64,000 nucleotides of DNA from JABWAN01 sp041918175 (GCA_041918175.1 JAYRWE010000070.1:24777-88776); one strand, 5' to 3'; positions 17,243 to 26,584 are shown, numbered from the stretch's first letter. Numbers and translations: made by a program. The notes: generated by a model from the letters alone, not told the origin.

Positions 17243-20059
17243 ATGGCAACCAGCATCGCATATTTCGAAGCCCAACGCGCGGTGCGCGACTTTTTGCGCC
17301 ACGTGGGCGGCTATGAATATCTCCACCACGACGACGAAGCGTTGCGCCGCGAGCGCGGACCTGTGCACGAAACGTTCTTGCTCGCGCGCTTGGAAACGCA
17401 GGTGCGTCGCCTCAATCCCGATCTTTCGGAGAGCGCCGTGTCGCGTGCGTGCCGCCAGCTTTATCAACCCGAAACTTCCACTCTCGGCCTCGCGCAAAAA
17501 CTGGTGCATGAATTATTGCTCTCTGCCTCCGTGCGCTTTTTTGATTTCGTGCAGCCCGCCAATAACAATTTTCTCCTTGTCGAAGCTTTGCGTTTTTCCG
17601 ACGCGCCTTCCGCGCAGGTGTGCGACTTCACGATCTTTGTGAACGGCATTCCGCTCGCGCTCGTGGCCGTAGGCTCGAGCAACACGCAAGATGGTCTCGC
17701 GCACGGCGCGCAACGACTCGTGCAGATGCAAGCCGCAACGCCGCGCCTCTTTCACACGGCGCAAATACTTTTATGCGTGCAGAAAAATTTCGCCGGCGTG
17801 GGCGCAGCCAGCGGCAACGCCGATACTTTTGCGTCATGGGAAGAGCCGTATCCCATGACGTGGGACGAACTGCGTCTCGCGCTCCGAAAAATTCCGCAGC
17901 GCGATTCTGAGTTACCCACGGCGCAGGACCTCGCGCTTGCGGGCGTGCTCACGCCGAGCGTGTTGCTCGATCTGTTCAAAAATTTTCTCACGCACGTGTA
18001 TGGCAAACACGGTCTCGTCTCGCGCATGGCGTGGAGCCAACAATATCATGCCGTTCGCACTGCATGCGCGCGACTCGGCGAGGATTCGGCGGCGCGGGCA
18101 GGCGTCATTTGGCATGCGGGCAACTCGGGCAAAACGCACACGCTCGCCTGGCTCGCGGCGCAAGCGCGCGCGCTGCCGCAATATGCGCCGCAGCAAATCT
18201 TTATCGTCACCGCTTGCGCGCAGCAACGCGAGCGCGTGCAAACGATTTTTGCGCAACATCAGCTTGCTCCACTGTATGAAGCGCAGAGCGTTGAGCCGTT
18301 GCTCAATCTCATGCGTCGCGCCCGGCCTGAAATCGTGTTGCTCTCGCATGCTTTGCTGCAAGAGCTATTGCCGCACGCCGCGCCGGAAATCGCGCCGCGG
18401 CTTTTTCTGTTTGATGAAAGAACCAATGAGCCTGCGCTCGTCGAAGTGCAACGCGCGTTTCCGCAGGCGCGAATCGTTGCTTGTCTCGCGCAGCCGCTGC
18501 GTCGCGCGAGCACGTGCGCGCTGTGGCATCACGTTTCGCCCGGCCAGGCACAGCGTCGCGGCTATCTCGCGCCGGTGCGCCTCGAAACACGATTGCCACG
18601 TTTGCATCACGATTTCGCCGCGCCGCGCTCTGCGGCAATGAACACGCGCCGCATAACTGCCATTGCCGAAGACCTGCTCGAACATTTTGCGCAGGAGTTC
18701 GAAGGCAATCACGGCAAAGCGCTCTTGCTCGCGCACAACGCGCAGGAAGCCGCGCATTACTTTGCCGCGCTCGAAAACCAATGGCCGCAGCGCGTTGCCG
18801 TGCTGCTCGACAAACCAGAGTCGAGCGCACGCGAGCTGCTCGCGCTTTATCGTCGCTTCGGCGCGTTGGAAGATTTGTTGTCGCGTTGGCACGACCCCCA
18901 AGACGAGTTGCGTGTGCTCATTCTCGCCGTGCCCGTGCATGAAGATTTGCGCGCGCCGCACGTGCATGCGGTTTATGTCGATCGCGAATTGCGCGGCGAA
19001 GAGTTGTTGCGCGCGCTCGCGTTGACGCAAATGCCCGAGGGCGCAAACAAATCTTACGGCTTGCTCGTGGATTATTACGGCGTGTCGCAACATGTCGCGA
19101 CGGAGCTGGCGCAGTTTGATTTTCACCAAGCCGAGCGTTTGCTCGCACCGCGTTATGCGGAGAGCGATTTCGAAGCGTTGCGGTTGTGGCGGAGAGAGCT
19201 GCGCGCGATGGTGCAGCTTTATCCCGAAGAGGAAAATTTTGAGGCGTGGCTGCTCGCGCTGGAGCCTGCGGAATTGCGGCGCGCGTTTGCGCGCACGTGG
19301 CAGGGCTATTTGCACGCGCTTGCGCACGTGTTGCCGCGCGCGCAAGACGAGCAGAGTTTGATGCAGGAGGCAATATGGTTTGAGCGCGTGCGCCGCGAAG
19401 CCGCGGGATTTTATTTTGACCCCGCGCTCGCGCAAGCGCACGGCAGCGCAAAGGTGCAACAGATGTTGGAAAACGCCACGCGCATTTACGGCGTGCCGCG
19501 CGTGCGCGAGGCCGTGCGCGTGACCGCGGATAATTTTATGCAGGAAGTGGACGCGCTCGCTTCCGTGCAAGCGCGCGGGTTGCGCGTGCAATATGCGCTC
19601 GGCGAGGAGATTCGCCAAAATATGGATCGCGATCCCGTGTTCTATCAAGCGCTGCAACAGCGCGTGGCGAAGATAACCGCAGAGCGGCAGCAGAAGGCCA
19701 TTTCAGAGGAAGAGGCGCTGCAACGTTTGCGCACCGAGGCTTTGCGTTTGCGCAGCGGTGCGCTCGCGACGAACAAAGGCACGGCGCTCACTGCCGAGGC
19801 GCAGGCTTATTGGCGCGTGCTCGTGCGCTATCTTGCGCCGCGGGAAAGCGAGCACAGCCGCTATGAAGAATTGGCCGCGCGACTGCTCGCCGCGTTGGAG
19901 CCGGACACGAAGATGGTGGATTGGACGATCAAAGAAGATTGGCAACGCGAAATGCGCCGCAAGATCAAACACCTCCTCCGCGAAATCCCTTGCCCGGAAG
20001 ATTTGCTCGATCCGCTCACGCAGGCCGTGATGCAATTGACGAAGGCGAGGTTTGGGTGA
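17243..20059 (+). CDS. Orphan HsdR-like protein with degenerate catalytic motifs
   Basis: 938 residues from ATG 17243. The layout follows type I restriction HsdR: an N-terminal nuclease-like domain (CDFTIFVNGIPLALVAVG, residues ~127-144), SF2 motif I WHAGNSGKTHT (~290-300), and a C-terminal helical part with YGVPRVREAVRVT and late RRKIKHLLRE. The catalytic signatures are decayed. In the nuclease the Asp (D128) remains, but the E-x-K is replaced by A-V-G. Motif II DEAH reads DERT (391-394), and motif III TGTP reads LAQP. No hsdM or hsdS lies nearby. Arginine/alanine-rich composition with CGCG codons matches the surroundings. It may be a regulator or a decaying defence gene. Confidence 0.72.
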   Translation: MATSIAYFEAQRAVRDFLRHVGGYEYLHHDDEALRRERGPVHETFLLARLETQVRRLNPDLSESAVSRACRQLYQPETSTLGLAQKLVHELLLSASVRFFDFVQPANNNFLLVEALRFSDAPSAQVCDFTIFVNGIPLALVAVGSSNTQDGLAHGAQRLVQMQAATPRLFHTAQILLCVQKNFAGVGAASGNADTFASWEEPYPMTWDELRLALRKIPQRDSELPTAQDLALAGVLTPSVLLDLFKNFLTHVYGKHGLVSRMAWSQQYHAVRTACARLGEDSAARAGVIWHAGNSGKTHTLAWLAAQARALPQYAPQQIFIVTACAQQRERVQTIFAQHQLAPLYEAQSVEPLLNLMRRARPEIVLLSHALLQELLPHAAPEIAPRLFLFDERTNEPALVEVQRAFPQARIVACLAQPLRRASTCALWHHVSPGQAQRRGYLAPVRLETRLPRLHHDFAAPRSAAMNTRRITAIAEDLLEHFAQEFEGNHGKALLLAHNAQEAAHYFAALENQWPQRVAVLLDKPESSARELLALYRRFGALEDLLSRWHDPQDELRVLILAVPVHEDLRAPHVHAVYVDRELRGEELLRALALTQMPEGANKSYGLLVDYYGVSQHVATELAQFDFHQAERLLAPRYAESDFEALRLWRRELRAMVQLYPEEENFEAWLLALEPAELRRAFARTWQGYLHALAHVLPRAQDEQSLMQEAIWFERVRREAAGFYFDPALAQAHGSAKVQQMLENATRIYGVPRVREAVRVTADNFMQEVDALASVQARGLRVQYALGEEIRQNMDRDPVFYQALQQRVAKITAERQQKAISEEEALQRLRTEALRLRSGALATNKGTALTAEAQAYWRVLVRYLAPRESEHSRYEELAARLLAALEPDTKMVDWTIKEDWQREMRRKIKHLLREIPCPEDLLDPLTQAVMQLTKARFG

Positions 20060-20117
20060 GGAATGTAGCCCCTCAGGAAATTTGACGATCAAATTCGGTA
20101 ACGAGCCCCCCGTGTCA

Positions 20118-20190
20118 TGTCATTCAGGAAGAATCTTTTTAAGCACTGGGATGAGTCTCCTGCGAGTAAAAAGATTCCTCCGGAATGACA
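20118..20190. repeat. 73-base palindromic interspersed repeat, copy 1
   Basis: It starts TGTCATTC and ends GAATGACA. Inner arms GAATCTTTTTA and TAAAAAGATTC pair, giving a long imperfect hairpin. A second copy of the same length lies at 29249-29321, differing mainly in the loop. Confidence 0.85.
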
Positions 20191-20296
20191 AGTTTTTGAG
20201 GGCGAAAACAACTTTCAAATCGTTCTTTACATCTTTACGATACCGAGCAACACAAGGGCATGCGCGTCAACCGAACGCGCGCAGCGCGAGAGAAAG

Positions 20297-20398
20297 TCCC
20301 CCTTTGAAGGGGGATTTAGGGGGATGTTGGTCATGTGAACAATTTTAAAAGGCATTTTTCAACTGATCAACACCCCCCTGGCCCCCCTCAAGGGGGGA
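20297..20398. repeat. C/G-tract inverted repeat
   Basis: TCCCCCTTTGAAGGGGGA (20297-20314) is itself a hairpin. Together with the following TTTAGGGGGATGTT it pairs with ACACCCCCCTGG and CCCCCCTCAAGGGGGGA at 20370-20398. It resembles short interspersed palindromes common in uncultured bacterial genomes. Confidence 0.6.
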
Positions 20399-20641
20399 AT
20401 GGTTCGGTGCATGTTTCCTTCGTGCGCGTCTGAAAATTACTTCCCGAAATCGCCGTAGCCCCGGCCCCTGGTGGGGCGTTGCTGGAACACAGAAATTTCA
20501 TTGTTCCACCATCCGCCCACAAGGGGCGCGAACTACAATGGCGCGGGGAGGGTGACCCCAAAAAATTTTCGAGGCGCTCGCTTTGCAAGGGTAAAAGCTT
20601 TAAAAGCGCAAAAGCGTTAAAAGCGTAAAGAGTGAAAAAGT

Positions 20642-23600
20642 CTAACGAACGTCCTGGGAACAACGAAACCCGATAACGTAGTTACGGATCGTGGGCTCGA
20701 GGTTGAGGCGGGAGGCACAGCGCAGGTTGTTAGGAATGAAGTACCACGACCCGCCCCGCAAAACCCGAGCTGCTCCTTTGGCTGGCCCCTGCGGATTTGT
20801 CACCACCCCTTGCTGCTTGCACGTTTTGTAATAATCATCGCCATACCAATCGCTGCACCATTCCCACACATTGCCACTGACATCGCAAATGCCCTCCGGC
20901 GTTGCGCCGTTCGGATAACTTCCCACCGCGGTCGCGCGGCCAACATTGCCATCATCATAGTTCGCAAGTTCCACGGTCGGGTCTTCATTTCCCCAAGAAA
21001 AAATTCTTCCAACGTTTCCGCGTGCGGCATATTCCCACTCTGCTTCCGTCAGCAAACGTATTCGCGAGTTTTGCTCCCTGCCCTTTGCCCCTTGCTCGCT
21101 CAACCAATTGCAAAACGCTTCGGCTTCAAACCATGACACATCGACCACGGGTTGGTTGGGGAGATTGAAGCGTTCATCATTCCATGAATCTGGTTGTGTC
21201 CACTTTTCTTTTTGACACGCTTTCCAACCGGCTTCGCTCCACCATTGCTTTTCTTTATAACCACCGGCTTGCATGAACGCGGCGAACTGCGCATTCGTGA
21301 TGGGATATTTGCTGATCTTGAACGGCGCAAGCTCGACCTCGTGCGCGGGGCCGTCTTCTTCATCACCCATCACAAAACGGCCGCCGGGCAATGTCACCCA
21401 TTCGAGTGGGAACGAACAAACGCCGGGGCGTGGGTCGCCGAGCTTGCCGAGTACGAAGCCGGCTTCAATGCGTTCGCGGTGCGCGAGTTTGTTGCCTTCG
21501 AGCAACTCAATCAAGTTGTTCGTCAAACGCGCGAGATAGCGCTCGCCGCCACGCTCGTCTTGTTTGATTTGTTCTTTGCCGATCTCCACCGCAAACAAAC
21601 CGGACCACAACACGCCGCGCCATTCGAATTCGCTCGCGGGATTTTCCGCGCACAGTGCATACGCGGCGTCGCACGCGCGCTCGCGGGTGTGCTCATTGTG
21701 CAAGAGATTTTCCAACCCGAGCCGGGCCGCGACTTGCCAATAGTCGCCCTCGGCCAGTTTGTGCGCGAGCGCGTCTTCAAACCGGCCGCGCGCTTTGGTG
21801 AGATAGACGCCGGCAAAATATTCTTGAAACGTGCGATGGGGAAACGCATAAACCGTGTTTTCCACGCCGCCCTTGCCGTGCAAAAGTCCGGCAGTGTGAT
21901 CGATGTATTTCAGAAAGGCCGTGGCTTTTTCGAAAGGGTCGTCAAGCCCGGCAAAGTGGCGGCGCAAAATTTTGTGCGCTTCTTCGTGCGGCAGATCAGC
22001 CGCGGCTTTGTCTTTGGCCGCTTCGTGCGCGCGATGCGCCAGTTCATAAAGCGCAGGATAGAGCACGCTGTCGTTCATGCCGAGGCTTTCGAGCAAGCCC
22101 GCGTTGCCCGCGCGCTGCTTTTGCCAACGCTTGAGCAAAACTTCCGCGGCGCGTTTATAGAGCTTCACGCGCTCGCGCGGCAGCTCCGTGTCGTTGTAAT
22201 GCACCACGGCCATGGTGGTGAGCAAGAGCGGATTGCGCACGAGGTCTTGTTCCAATGTGTCGATGGCAGTGAGCATGGAGGCGATGCGCTTTTGCGTTTC
22301 GGTTTGCGTGAATTGCTTGGCCTCATGCAACGCGCCGTACCAATGCTGCACGAATTGCTCGACCTGCTCTTCGGTGAAATGCGCGAGCGTGCTGGTGTGA
22401 AAGCCGGGCAAAGGCTGCTTGTCATCCCACGAGCGCGTGCGGCAAGTGACGATATAGCGATTTGGGCCGAGGCCTGCGCGCAAGGCTGTGATCGCGGCGC
22501 GCAAGAGCGGGCGTTGCGCCACGGCTACTTCATCGAGACCGTCGAGCACGAACAAACAAACGCCGCCGCGCAAATGCGTTTGCAATTCTTCGTTAAAGCC
22601 CGCGACCTTCAACTCTTGCAAGCGCGTTTGCAGATGCGTGAAAATCAAATCGAGCAGCTTGCGGTCGCGAGCCTCGGCGCTCAGTTGCAGCCAGTGCTCG
22701 GCCTCGGCTTGGGCGAGATCAACGGCGAGCTCGCGGAGCACAATGCGCACGGGCAGCGTTTGCTTGCTCGGCCATTTTTTGGGCAAAAGATTTTTTTTGT
22801 GATCAAGCAAAGCGCTCGCGCAGAGATAAAGCAGATGATTGGTGAAAGAAGATTTGCCAGAGCCAGGTTCGCCGAGCAACACGAGATTGGGATGTTGCAA
22901 CGCGACTTCGAGCGCAGTGAGAGGTTTTTGCTCGCGCTCGCTCACCGCAAACTCGCTCTCAGCTTTTTCTTTTTTGCCCTTTGCCGTTTGCCCCTTGCCC
23001 TCCGTCGTATTCAAGTCGATATACACCTGACTCAAGCTCATGGCCGCGCCGCGTTGCGGGTCGCGATCATCCGCGAGCGCGGCCAGCGGCAGTTGGTTGC
23101 AAGCATGGCGTATGCATTCGAGGTAATTCTTGCGGGCCGGGGCCGCGGGTTTCGTGCTTGCACGTTCGCGTGTAATGGTCTTGTTTACGATGGTGCCATA
23201 GTTTTTATCCACCGCCACACCGCCGCGCTTCGCGGAAATACTTTTCGCTTTAGCTTTATGCCCAATCGCAACGGCCTTGCCTTGCACGCGGCTCTTGGAA
23301 ATTTTCAACGAGCTGCCCGCGGCTGCGAGCGCTTGCTGCATGGCCTCGGCAAATTGCTGCTGCTCCTCTTTGTCGGCGTGTGTTTGCGCATAAGCAGCTT
23401 GCGCCGCGCGCAACGCATTCGTCTTTTTCAACAAACGATCGAGCGCGTTGCTCACGTTCGAAGAGTTTGCGGCAGCTTCGCGCAACAAGCGCAGGCGCTC
23501 GCCGTCGTCTTTCTTTGTGAGAAAGGATTTCACCAAGTCGCTGAGTGTTTCGAGGCTAACATCGCCAATGACTTTGCCGAGCGCTGCTAAAGCAGCGGTG

Positions 23601-23764
23601 AAGTTCGGCGCATCCACCACGCCGCCGAGCGCAGTCGCGCCGAGGAGCCAATAGAGATACGTGGCCTGGTCCCCGGGCATGCGTTCATACAGTTTGAACG
23701 AAACGCTGCGAAATTTTTCAGAGATCTTTTCGTGCAGTTGGGAGAAGAGTTGTTTGGGCGACAT
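20642..23764 (-). CDS. NACHT-type STAND NTPase with C-terminal FGE-fold (SUMF1-like) domain
   Basis: 1040 residues from ATG 23764; upstream ATG 23815 is also in frame. Residues 1-250 form a helical N-terminal region I cannot assign. The NACHT NTPase follows with Walker A LLGEPGSGKSSF (~296-307), Walker B CLFVLDGLDEVA (~403-414), sensor VTCRTRSW (~439) and YAFPHRTFQEYFAG (~640), then helical repeats. Residues ~787-1040 are a formylglycine-generating-enzyme fold (GGRFVMGDEEDG, RLLTEAEWEYAARG, DVSGNVWEWCSDWY, RGGSW, GFRC). The paired copper cysteines of true FGE after RGGSW are missing (the segment reads YFIPNNLRC), so it is probably a ligand-binding sensor. STAND proteins of this kind act in signalling or phage defence. 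Confidence 0.85.
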   Translation of the reverse strand: MSPKQLFSQLHEKISEKFRSVSFKLYERMPGDQATYLYWLLGATALGGVVDAPNFTAALAALGKVIGDVSLETLSDLVKSFLTKKDDGERLRLLREAAANSSNVSNALDRLLKKTNALRAAQAAYAQTHADKEEQQQFAEAMQQALAAAGSSLKISKSRVQGKAVAIGHKAKAKSISAKRGGVAVDKNYGTIVNKTITRERASTKPAAPARKNYLECIRHACNQLPLAALADDRDPQRGAAMSLSQVYIDLNTTEGKGQTAKGKKEKAESEFAVSEREQKPLTALEVALQHPNLVLLGEPGSGKSSFTNHLLYLCASALLDHKKNLLPKKWPSKQTLPVRIVLRELAVDLAQAEAEHWLQLSAEARDRKLLDLIFTHLQTRLQELKVAGFNEELQTHLRGGVCLFVLDGLDEVAVAQRPLLRAAITALRAGLGPNRYIVTCRTRSWDDKQPLPGFHTSTLAHFTEEQVEQFVQHWYGALHEAKQFTQTETQKRIASMLTAIDTLEQDLVRNPLLLTTMAVVHYNDTELPRERVKLYKRAAEVLLKRWQKQRAGNAGLLESLGMNDSVLYPALYELAHRAHEAAKDKAAADLPHEEAHKILRRHFAGLDDPFEKATAFLKYIDHTAGLLHGKGGVENTVYAFPHRTFQEYFAGVYLTKARGRFEDALAHKLAEGDYWQVAARLGLENLLHNEHTRERACDAAYALCAENPASEFEWRGVLWSGLFAVEIGKEQIKQDERGGERYLARLTNNLIELLEGNKLAHRERIEAGFVLGKLGDPRPGVCSFPLEWVTLPGGRFVMGDEEDGPAHEVELAPFKISKYPITNAQFAAFMQAGGYKEKQWWSEAGWKACQKEKWTQPDSWNDERFNLPNQPVVDVSWFEAEAFCNWLSEQGAKGREQNSRIRLLTEAEWEYAARGNVGRIFSWGNEDPTVELANYDDGNVGRATAVGSYPNGATPEGICDVSGNVWEWCSDWYGDDYYKTCKQQGVVTNPQGPAKGAARVLRGGSWYFIPNNLRCASRLNLEPTIRNYVIGFRCSQDVR

Positions 23765-23829
23765 GAGAGGGGTTCCGTAAAAATAAACTGCTTCCCTGAA
23801 TTTTGCATTGCTCATCGTGCTCACCATCA

Positions 23830-23929
23830 CCCGATGCTGAAGCATCGGGCTAGGAGATGTAAGCACCGTGAACGGCGCTCTCACCCAATGAGTGGTTAGT
23901 CCCGTTCACGGGACTTTCATCTCCTAGCC
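23830..23929. repeat. Nested palindromic cassette upstream of NACHT gene
   Basis: A perfect hairpin CCCGATGCTgaAGCATCGGG (23830-23849) is followed by a larger structure. Its outer arms are GGCTAGGAGATG (23848-23859) and CATCTCCTAGCC (23918-23929), with an internal hairpin GTCCCGTtcACGGGAC (23899-23914). It lies 60-170 bases upstream of the NACHT start, so it could affect its expression. Confidence 0.7.
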
Positions 23930-24056
23930 TACGGTTTCAATCGCAGGCGGTGGTTGGCGACAGGATTAGCGCAAAATTCAGGTATTCTAATTCTGGAAGC
24001 TTATGACGTAATCAAAATTTTCGTGTCATTCGCGTGTTTCGCGGGCAGAAAAACAA

Positions 24057-25196
24057 TCACCGCCCATACTTCTTCATCACCTCTTTCAACTTCTCATGCG
24101 GCAATGCAATCACTTTGTGATTCTCCACGCCCGTCATCGTTTCCGCGGCCACGAGCGCGTTGATAATCGCCTCTTCCGTGGCTTGCACCGTGGCTTCGAA
24201 GAGCGGGTTCATGCGCTCGTTCGGCAAGACTTGCGCGTTCGCCACGGCTTGCGCTTGGCTGGCTTCGAGGTTCGCGGTGGAGAACGCGACAAAAATATCG
24301 CCCGAGCCGTTGCCCGAAGTCGCGCCCGTGCGCGCCAGACCGAGCGACACGCGCCGCGCGAGACGTTTGAGCTGATGCGGCAACAGCGGCGCATCCGTGG
24401 CGATCACCACGATGATCGAGCCGGTTTCGCGCGAGCGAAAAATGCCGTCGCGAATTTCAACGCCCACGGGCACGCCCGCAATGCGCAGTTGCGAGCGCAA
24501 TCCGAAATTCGCTTGCACCAATGCGCCGACCACATAGCTACCCGCGCGCTCCGAAAGCTTGCGCGAGGAAGTGCCGATGCCGCCTTTGAACTCATAACAA
24601 ATCATGCCCGTGCCGCCGCCGACATTCCCCTCTGCGACCGGGCCGCCTTTCGCATTGTCCAGCGCCTGCCACGCGTGCTCCGCCTTCACGTGAAAACCGT
24701 TGATGTCGTTGAGCCATCCGTCCCACGTCTCCGCGACAATGGGCAAGCCCCATGATTGGCCCATGGCTTTGTGCTTCACTTGCCACGCGATCACGGCGTC
24801 GCGCACCACGCCCACGCTGTGCGTGTTCGTGATCATGATCGGGCCTTCGAGAAAGCCGGACTCCTCGATCCACGTCGTGCCCGTCATCTCGCCGTTGCCG
24901 TTGAGCGAGAACCAACCCGCGAACACGGGCGCGCTGTAATTTTTGCCGCGTGTCAAAATCGCGGTGACGCCCGTGCGCACTGGACCTTCGCCGACTTTCA
25001 ATGCGCCCTCGCCGGAAATCAAAGTGGTGTGGCCGACTTCAACGCTCGCCACATCGGTGATGGCATTGAGCGGGCCGGGCGTGCCCTCGAACGGAATGCC
25101 GAGATCGCGGCCGCGCGGTTTGGTTTGGCTGAACGCGAACTGCGCGAGAATGATCGCGGCGAAAAGCGCGAGGCGGATCGGTTGAAATTTTTTCAT
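24057..25196 (-). CDS. P1 family peptidase (DmpA/BapA-like), secreted
   Basis: 379 residues with a signal peptide (LALFAAIILAQFAFSQ). P1 peptidases are Ntn-type aminopeptidases that cut themselves before a nucleophilic serine; the segment GGIGTSSRKLSE holds the site near residue 212. NTHSVGVVRDAV and GNVGGGTGMICYEFK are further family motifs. Known members release N-terminal D- or beta-amino acids. ATG 25196 overlaps the stop of the upstream peptidase gene by four bases (ATGA), so the two are translationally coupled and both act outside the cytoplasm. Confidence 0.9.
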   Translation of the reverse strand: MKKFQPIRLALFAAIILAQFAFSQTKPRGRDLGIPFEGTPGPLNAITDVASVEVGHTTLISGEGALKVGEGPVRTGVTAILTRGKNYSAPVFAGWFSLNGNGEMTGTTWIEESGFLEGPIMITNTHSVGVVRDAVIAWQVKHKAMGQSWGLPIVAETWDGWLNDINGFHVKAEHAWQALDNAKGGPVAEGNVGGGTGMICYEFKGGIGTSSRKLSERAGSYVVGALVQANFGLRSQLRIAGVPVGVEIRDGIFRSRETGSIIVVIATDAPLLPHQLKRLARRVSLGLARTGATSGNGSGDIFVAFSTANLEASQAQAVANAQVLPNERMNPLFEATVQATEEAIINALVAAETMTGVENHKVIALPHEKLKEVMKKYGR

Positions 25197-26173
25197 GGCA
25201 ACGGTTCCTTTCGGTCTTCGTTTGGGGGATCAATGGGGGTTTGTGGTTCATCAAGATCATCGGGCGGCTCAGCTTCTTCTTGCTCCCACTCCGCGACCTT
25301 CTTGCGCGTGCGGAGGCGCGTCGCAACATAAGCGGCAACGAACAATAGGAAAATGCCCGCGCCCCACAGTATGCTTTCATCCCACAAAAAATACCAGCGA
25401 AAATTTTTGCGGACGTAATCGAAGTAAGCCACTTCGAAATCCCACAAATCTTCTTTGAAGGCACGTTGAAAAGCCGTGCGCGGCTCGGCATGTTGCGCGA
25501 GCGCTTGCGCATAGTTTGGGATCGCAGCCAAGCCGTAACGGCGCGTGAGAAAATTCACGGCATGATAACTTTCCGAATAAGCCAGGCTCGCTTTCTCGTT
25601 GGGAAATGCGAGCATGGCTTCAATGTCGTCGAACGTGAGCAACGAGTTGGTCGCCATCGCGCGTGAGATGAGCGCTGGTTCGATATGCTGCGTTTCGCCG
25701 GCGAGCAAAATCGCCGCGCCTTCATTGAACCAACGCGGCACGCGATGGGGATACGCCAACTCCGCGAGAAGCAAATGCACCAGCTCATGCTTGAGCGTGA
25801 CGCGCTTGCTCTCGTTGAGGCGCGGCGCTTTCAAAAAGATGCGCCAGAGCACGGGATCGGCCGCGGCCTCGCCCCAATGCGGAAGCACGCCGCCGGTCAT
25901 GCGATCAAAGCTGCTTTGTGTCGGACAAAGATAAACCGTGATCGTGCGCTCGGGCGTGAATTGCAACCGCGCGGCGAGTTGTCGATCTTCGGTTTGCATG
26001 TCGGAAAGAATTTGCAGCGCGAGATTTTTGTGCTCCGGCGCATAAGCGAGCACGAAGCGCGCGGTGCTGTGGTATTGCCAGGACTGAGGGAATACAGGGG
26101 AGGCGAAGAGCAGCAGCAAGAAAGCGAGGAATGCAGCAAGACAATTTTTAGAAGAAAGCCGGAGCGTCGTCAT
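25193..26173 (-). CDS. Membrane-anchored peptidase MA family metallohydrolase
   Basis: 326 residues from ATG 26173 (ATG 26200 also in frame). A signal peptide (CLAAFLAFLLLLFASPVFPQ) leads to a gluzincin-like domain: LKHELVHLLLAE supplies the HExxH zinc site near residue 130, and RWFNEGAAILLAGE the downstream glutamate. A membrane helix (WGAGIFLLFVAAYVA) near residue 275 and a charged acidic cytoplasmic tail follow. The substrate is unknown. It is coupled by ATGA overlap to the P1 peptidase gene. Confidence 0.8.
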   Translation of the reverse strand: MTTLRLSSKNCLAAFLAFLLLLFASPVFPQSWQYHSTARFVLAYAPEHKNLALQILSDMQTEDRQLAARLQFTPERTITVYLCPTQSSFDRMTGGVLPHWGEAAADPVLWRIFLKAPRLNESKRVTLKHELVHLLLAELAYPHRVPRWFNEGAAILLAGETQHIEPALISRAMATNSLLTFDDIEAMLAFPNEKASLAYSESYHAVNFLTRRYGLAAIPNYAQALAQHAEPRTAFQRAFKEDLWDFEVAYFDYVRKNFRWYFLWDESILWGAGIFLLFVAAYVATRLRTRKKVAEWEQEEAEPPDDLDEPQTPIDPPNEDRKEPLP

Positions 26174-26217
26174 GTGCTTGAACAGAGAGGCCGGCGGCAT
26201 TTGTGAATAATTCAGTG

Positions 26218-26583
26218 TTATCGTGTGCTACGAAATCGCACTCGTCCAGCTTCAACTATTGCCAATTTGCCGACGGCCTGATTGACAAGATTTTTCTGGC
26301 TGAAGAAGCTATCGATCAAAGCGTTGATGTAAAACGATGTCGCTGTGGGAGGAATATAAAATACGATAATGCCGGCGTAGTTCTCGGGCGGATATGCACG
26401 CAGGTCGGCGAAATCATAGTCGCCGGTAACGATGCAACATCCATCCAATTGTGCGTGATGAGCGATAACCTCATCCTTTGCTGTACCCAGGCCAATATCG
26501 CGGACATCAATTGCTTCATAGCCGTAACCGCGCACGATAGTAGCGGCCGTTTTCGGCAGATCCGCATCTATCATGAAGCGCAT
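26218..26583 (-). CDS. DUF5615 PIN-like protein, probable toxin
   Basis: 121 residues from ATG 26583 (MRFMIDADLPKTAA). The acidic residues of a PIN-like fold are visible: D6 and D8 in MIDADLP, D25 in AIDVRDIG, and CCIVTGDYDFADLR around residue 50. DUF5615 proteins pair with DUF433 proteins as toxin-antitoxin modules, and a DUF433 gene ends 1 base upstream on the same strand. The frame extends upstream to 26643, but that part lies inside the DUF433 gene. Confidence 0.8.
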   Translation of the reverse strand: MRFMIDADLPKTAATIVRGYGYEAIDVRDIGLGTAKDEVIAHHAQLDGCCIVTGDYDFADLRAYPPENYAGIIVFYIPPTATSFYINALIDSFFSQKNLVNQAVGKLAIVEAGRVRFRSTR

Positions 26584-26584
26584 G

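Larger units (their letters stand above)
20060..20641. other. Repeat-rich intergenic region, no gene
   Basis: About 580 bases between two convergent large genes. I find no credible coding frame. It holds a 73-base palindromic repeat (20118-20190), a C/G-tract inverted repeat (20297-20398), a GGCCCCTGGTGGGGC-type hairpin near 20462 and an A+T-rich tail (20590-20640) with short AAAGCG(T)TAAAAGCG repeats that leads into the stop of the NACHT gene. Confidence 0.65.

Noticed and set aside
18365..19657. Minus-strand open frame opposite the HsdR-like gene
   Set aside because: It has the composition of an antisense shadow; the plus frame extends further and follows HsdR domain order.
20642..21430. 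Active formylglycine-generating enzyme
   Set aside because: The two copper-binding cysteines are missing and there is no linked sulfatase.
21194..23590. Long plus-strand open frame opposite the NACHT gene
   Set aside because: It is the antisense shadow of a clear NACHT/FGE coding frame, with Arg/Ala/Glu-biased composition and no recognisable domain.
17243..23764. Complete type I restriction-modification system
   Set aside because: No methylase or specificity gene exists here and the R-like subunit lacks its catalytic motifs.
17243..23764. HsdR-like and NACHT genes as one operon
   Set aside because: They converge and are separated by 580 bases full of repeats and hairpins.
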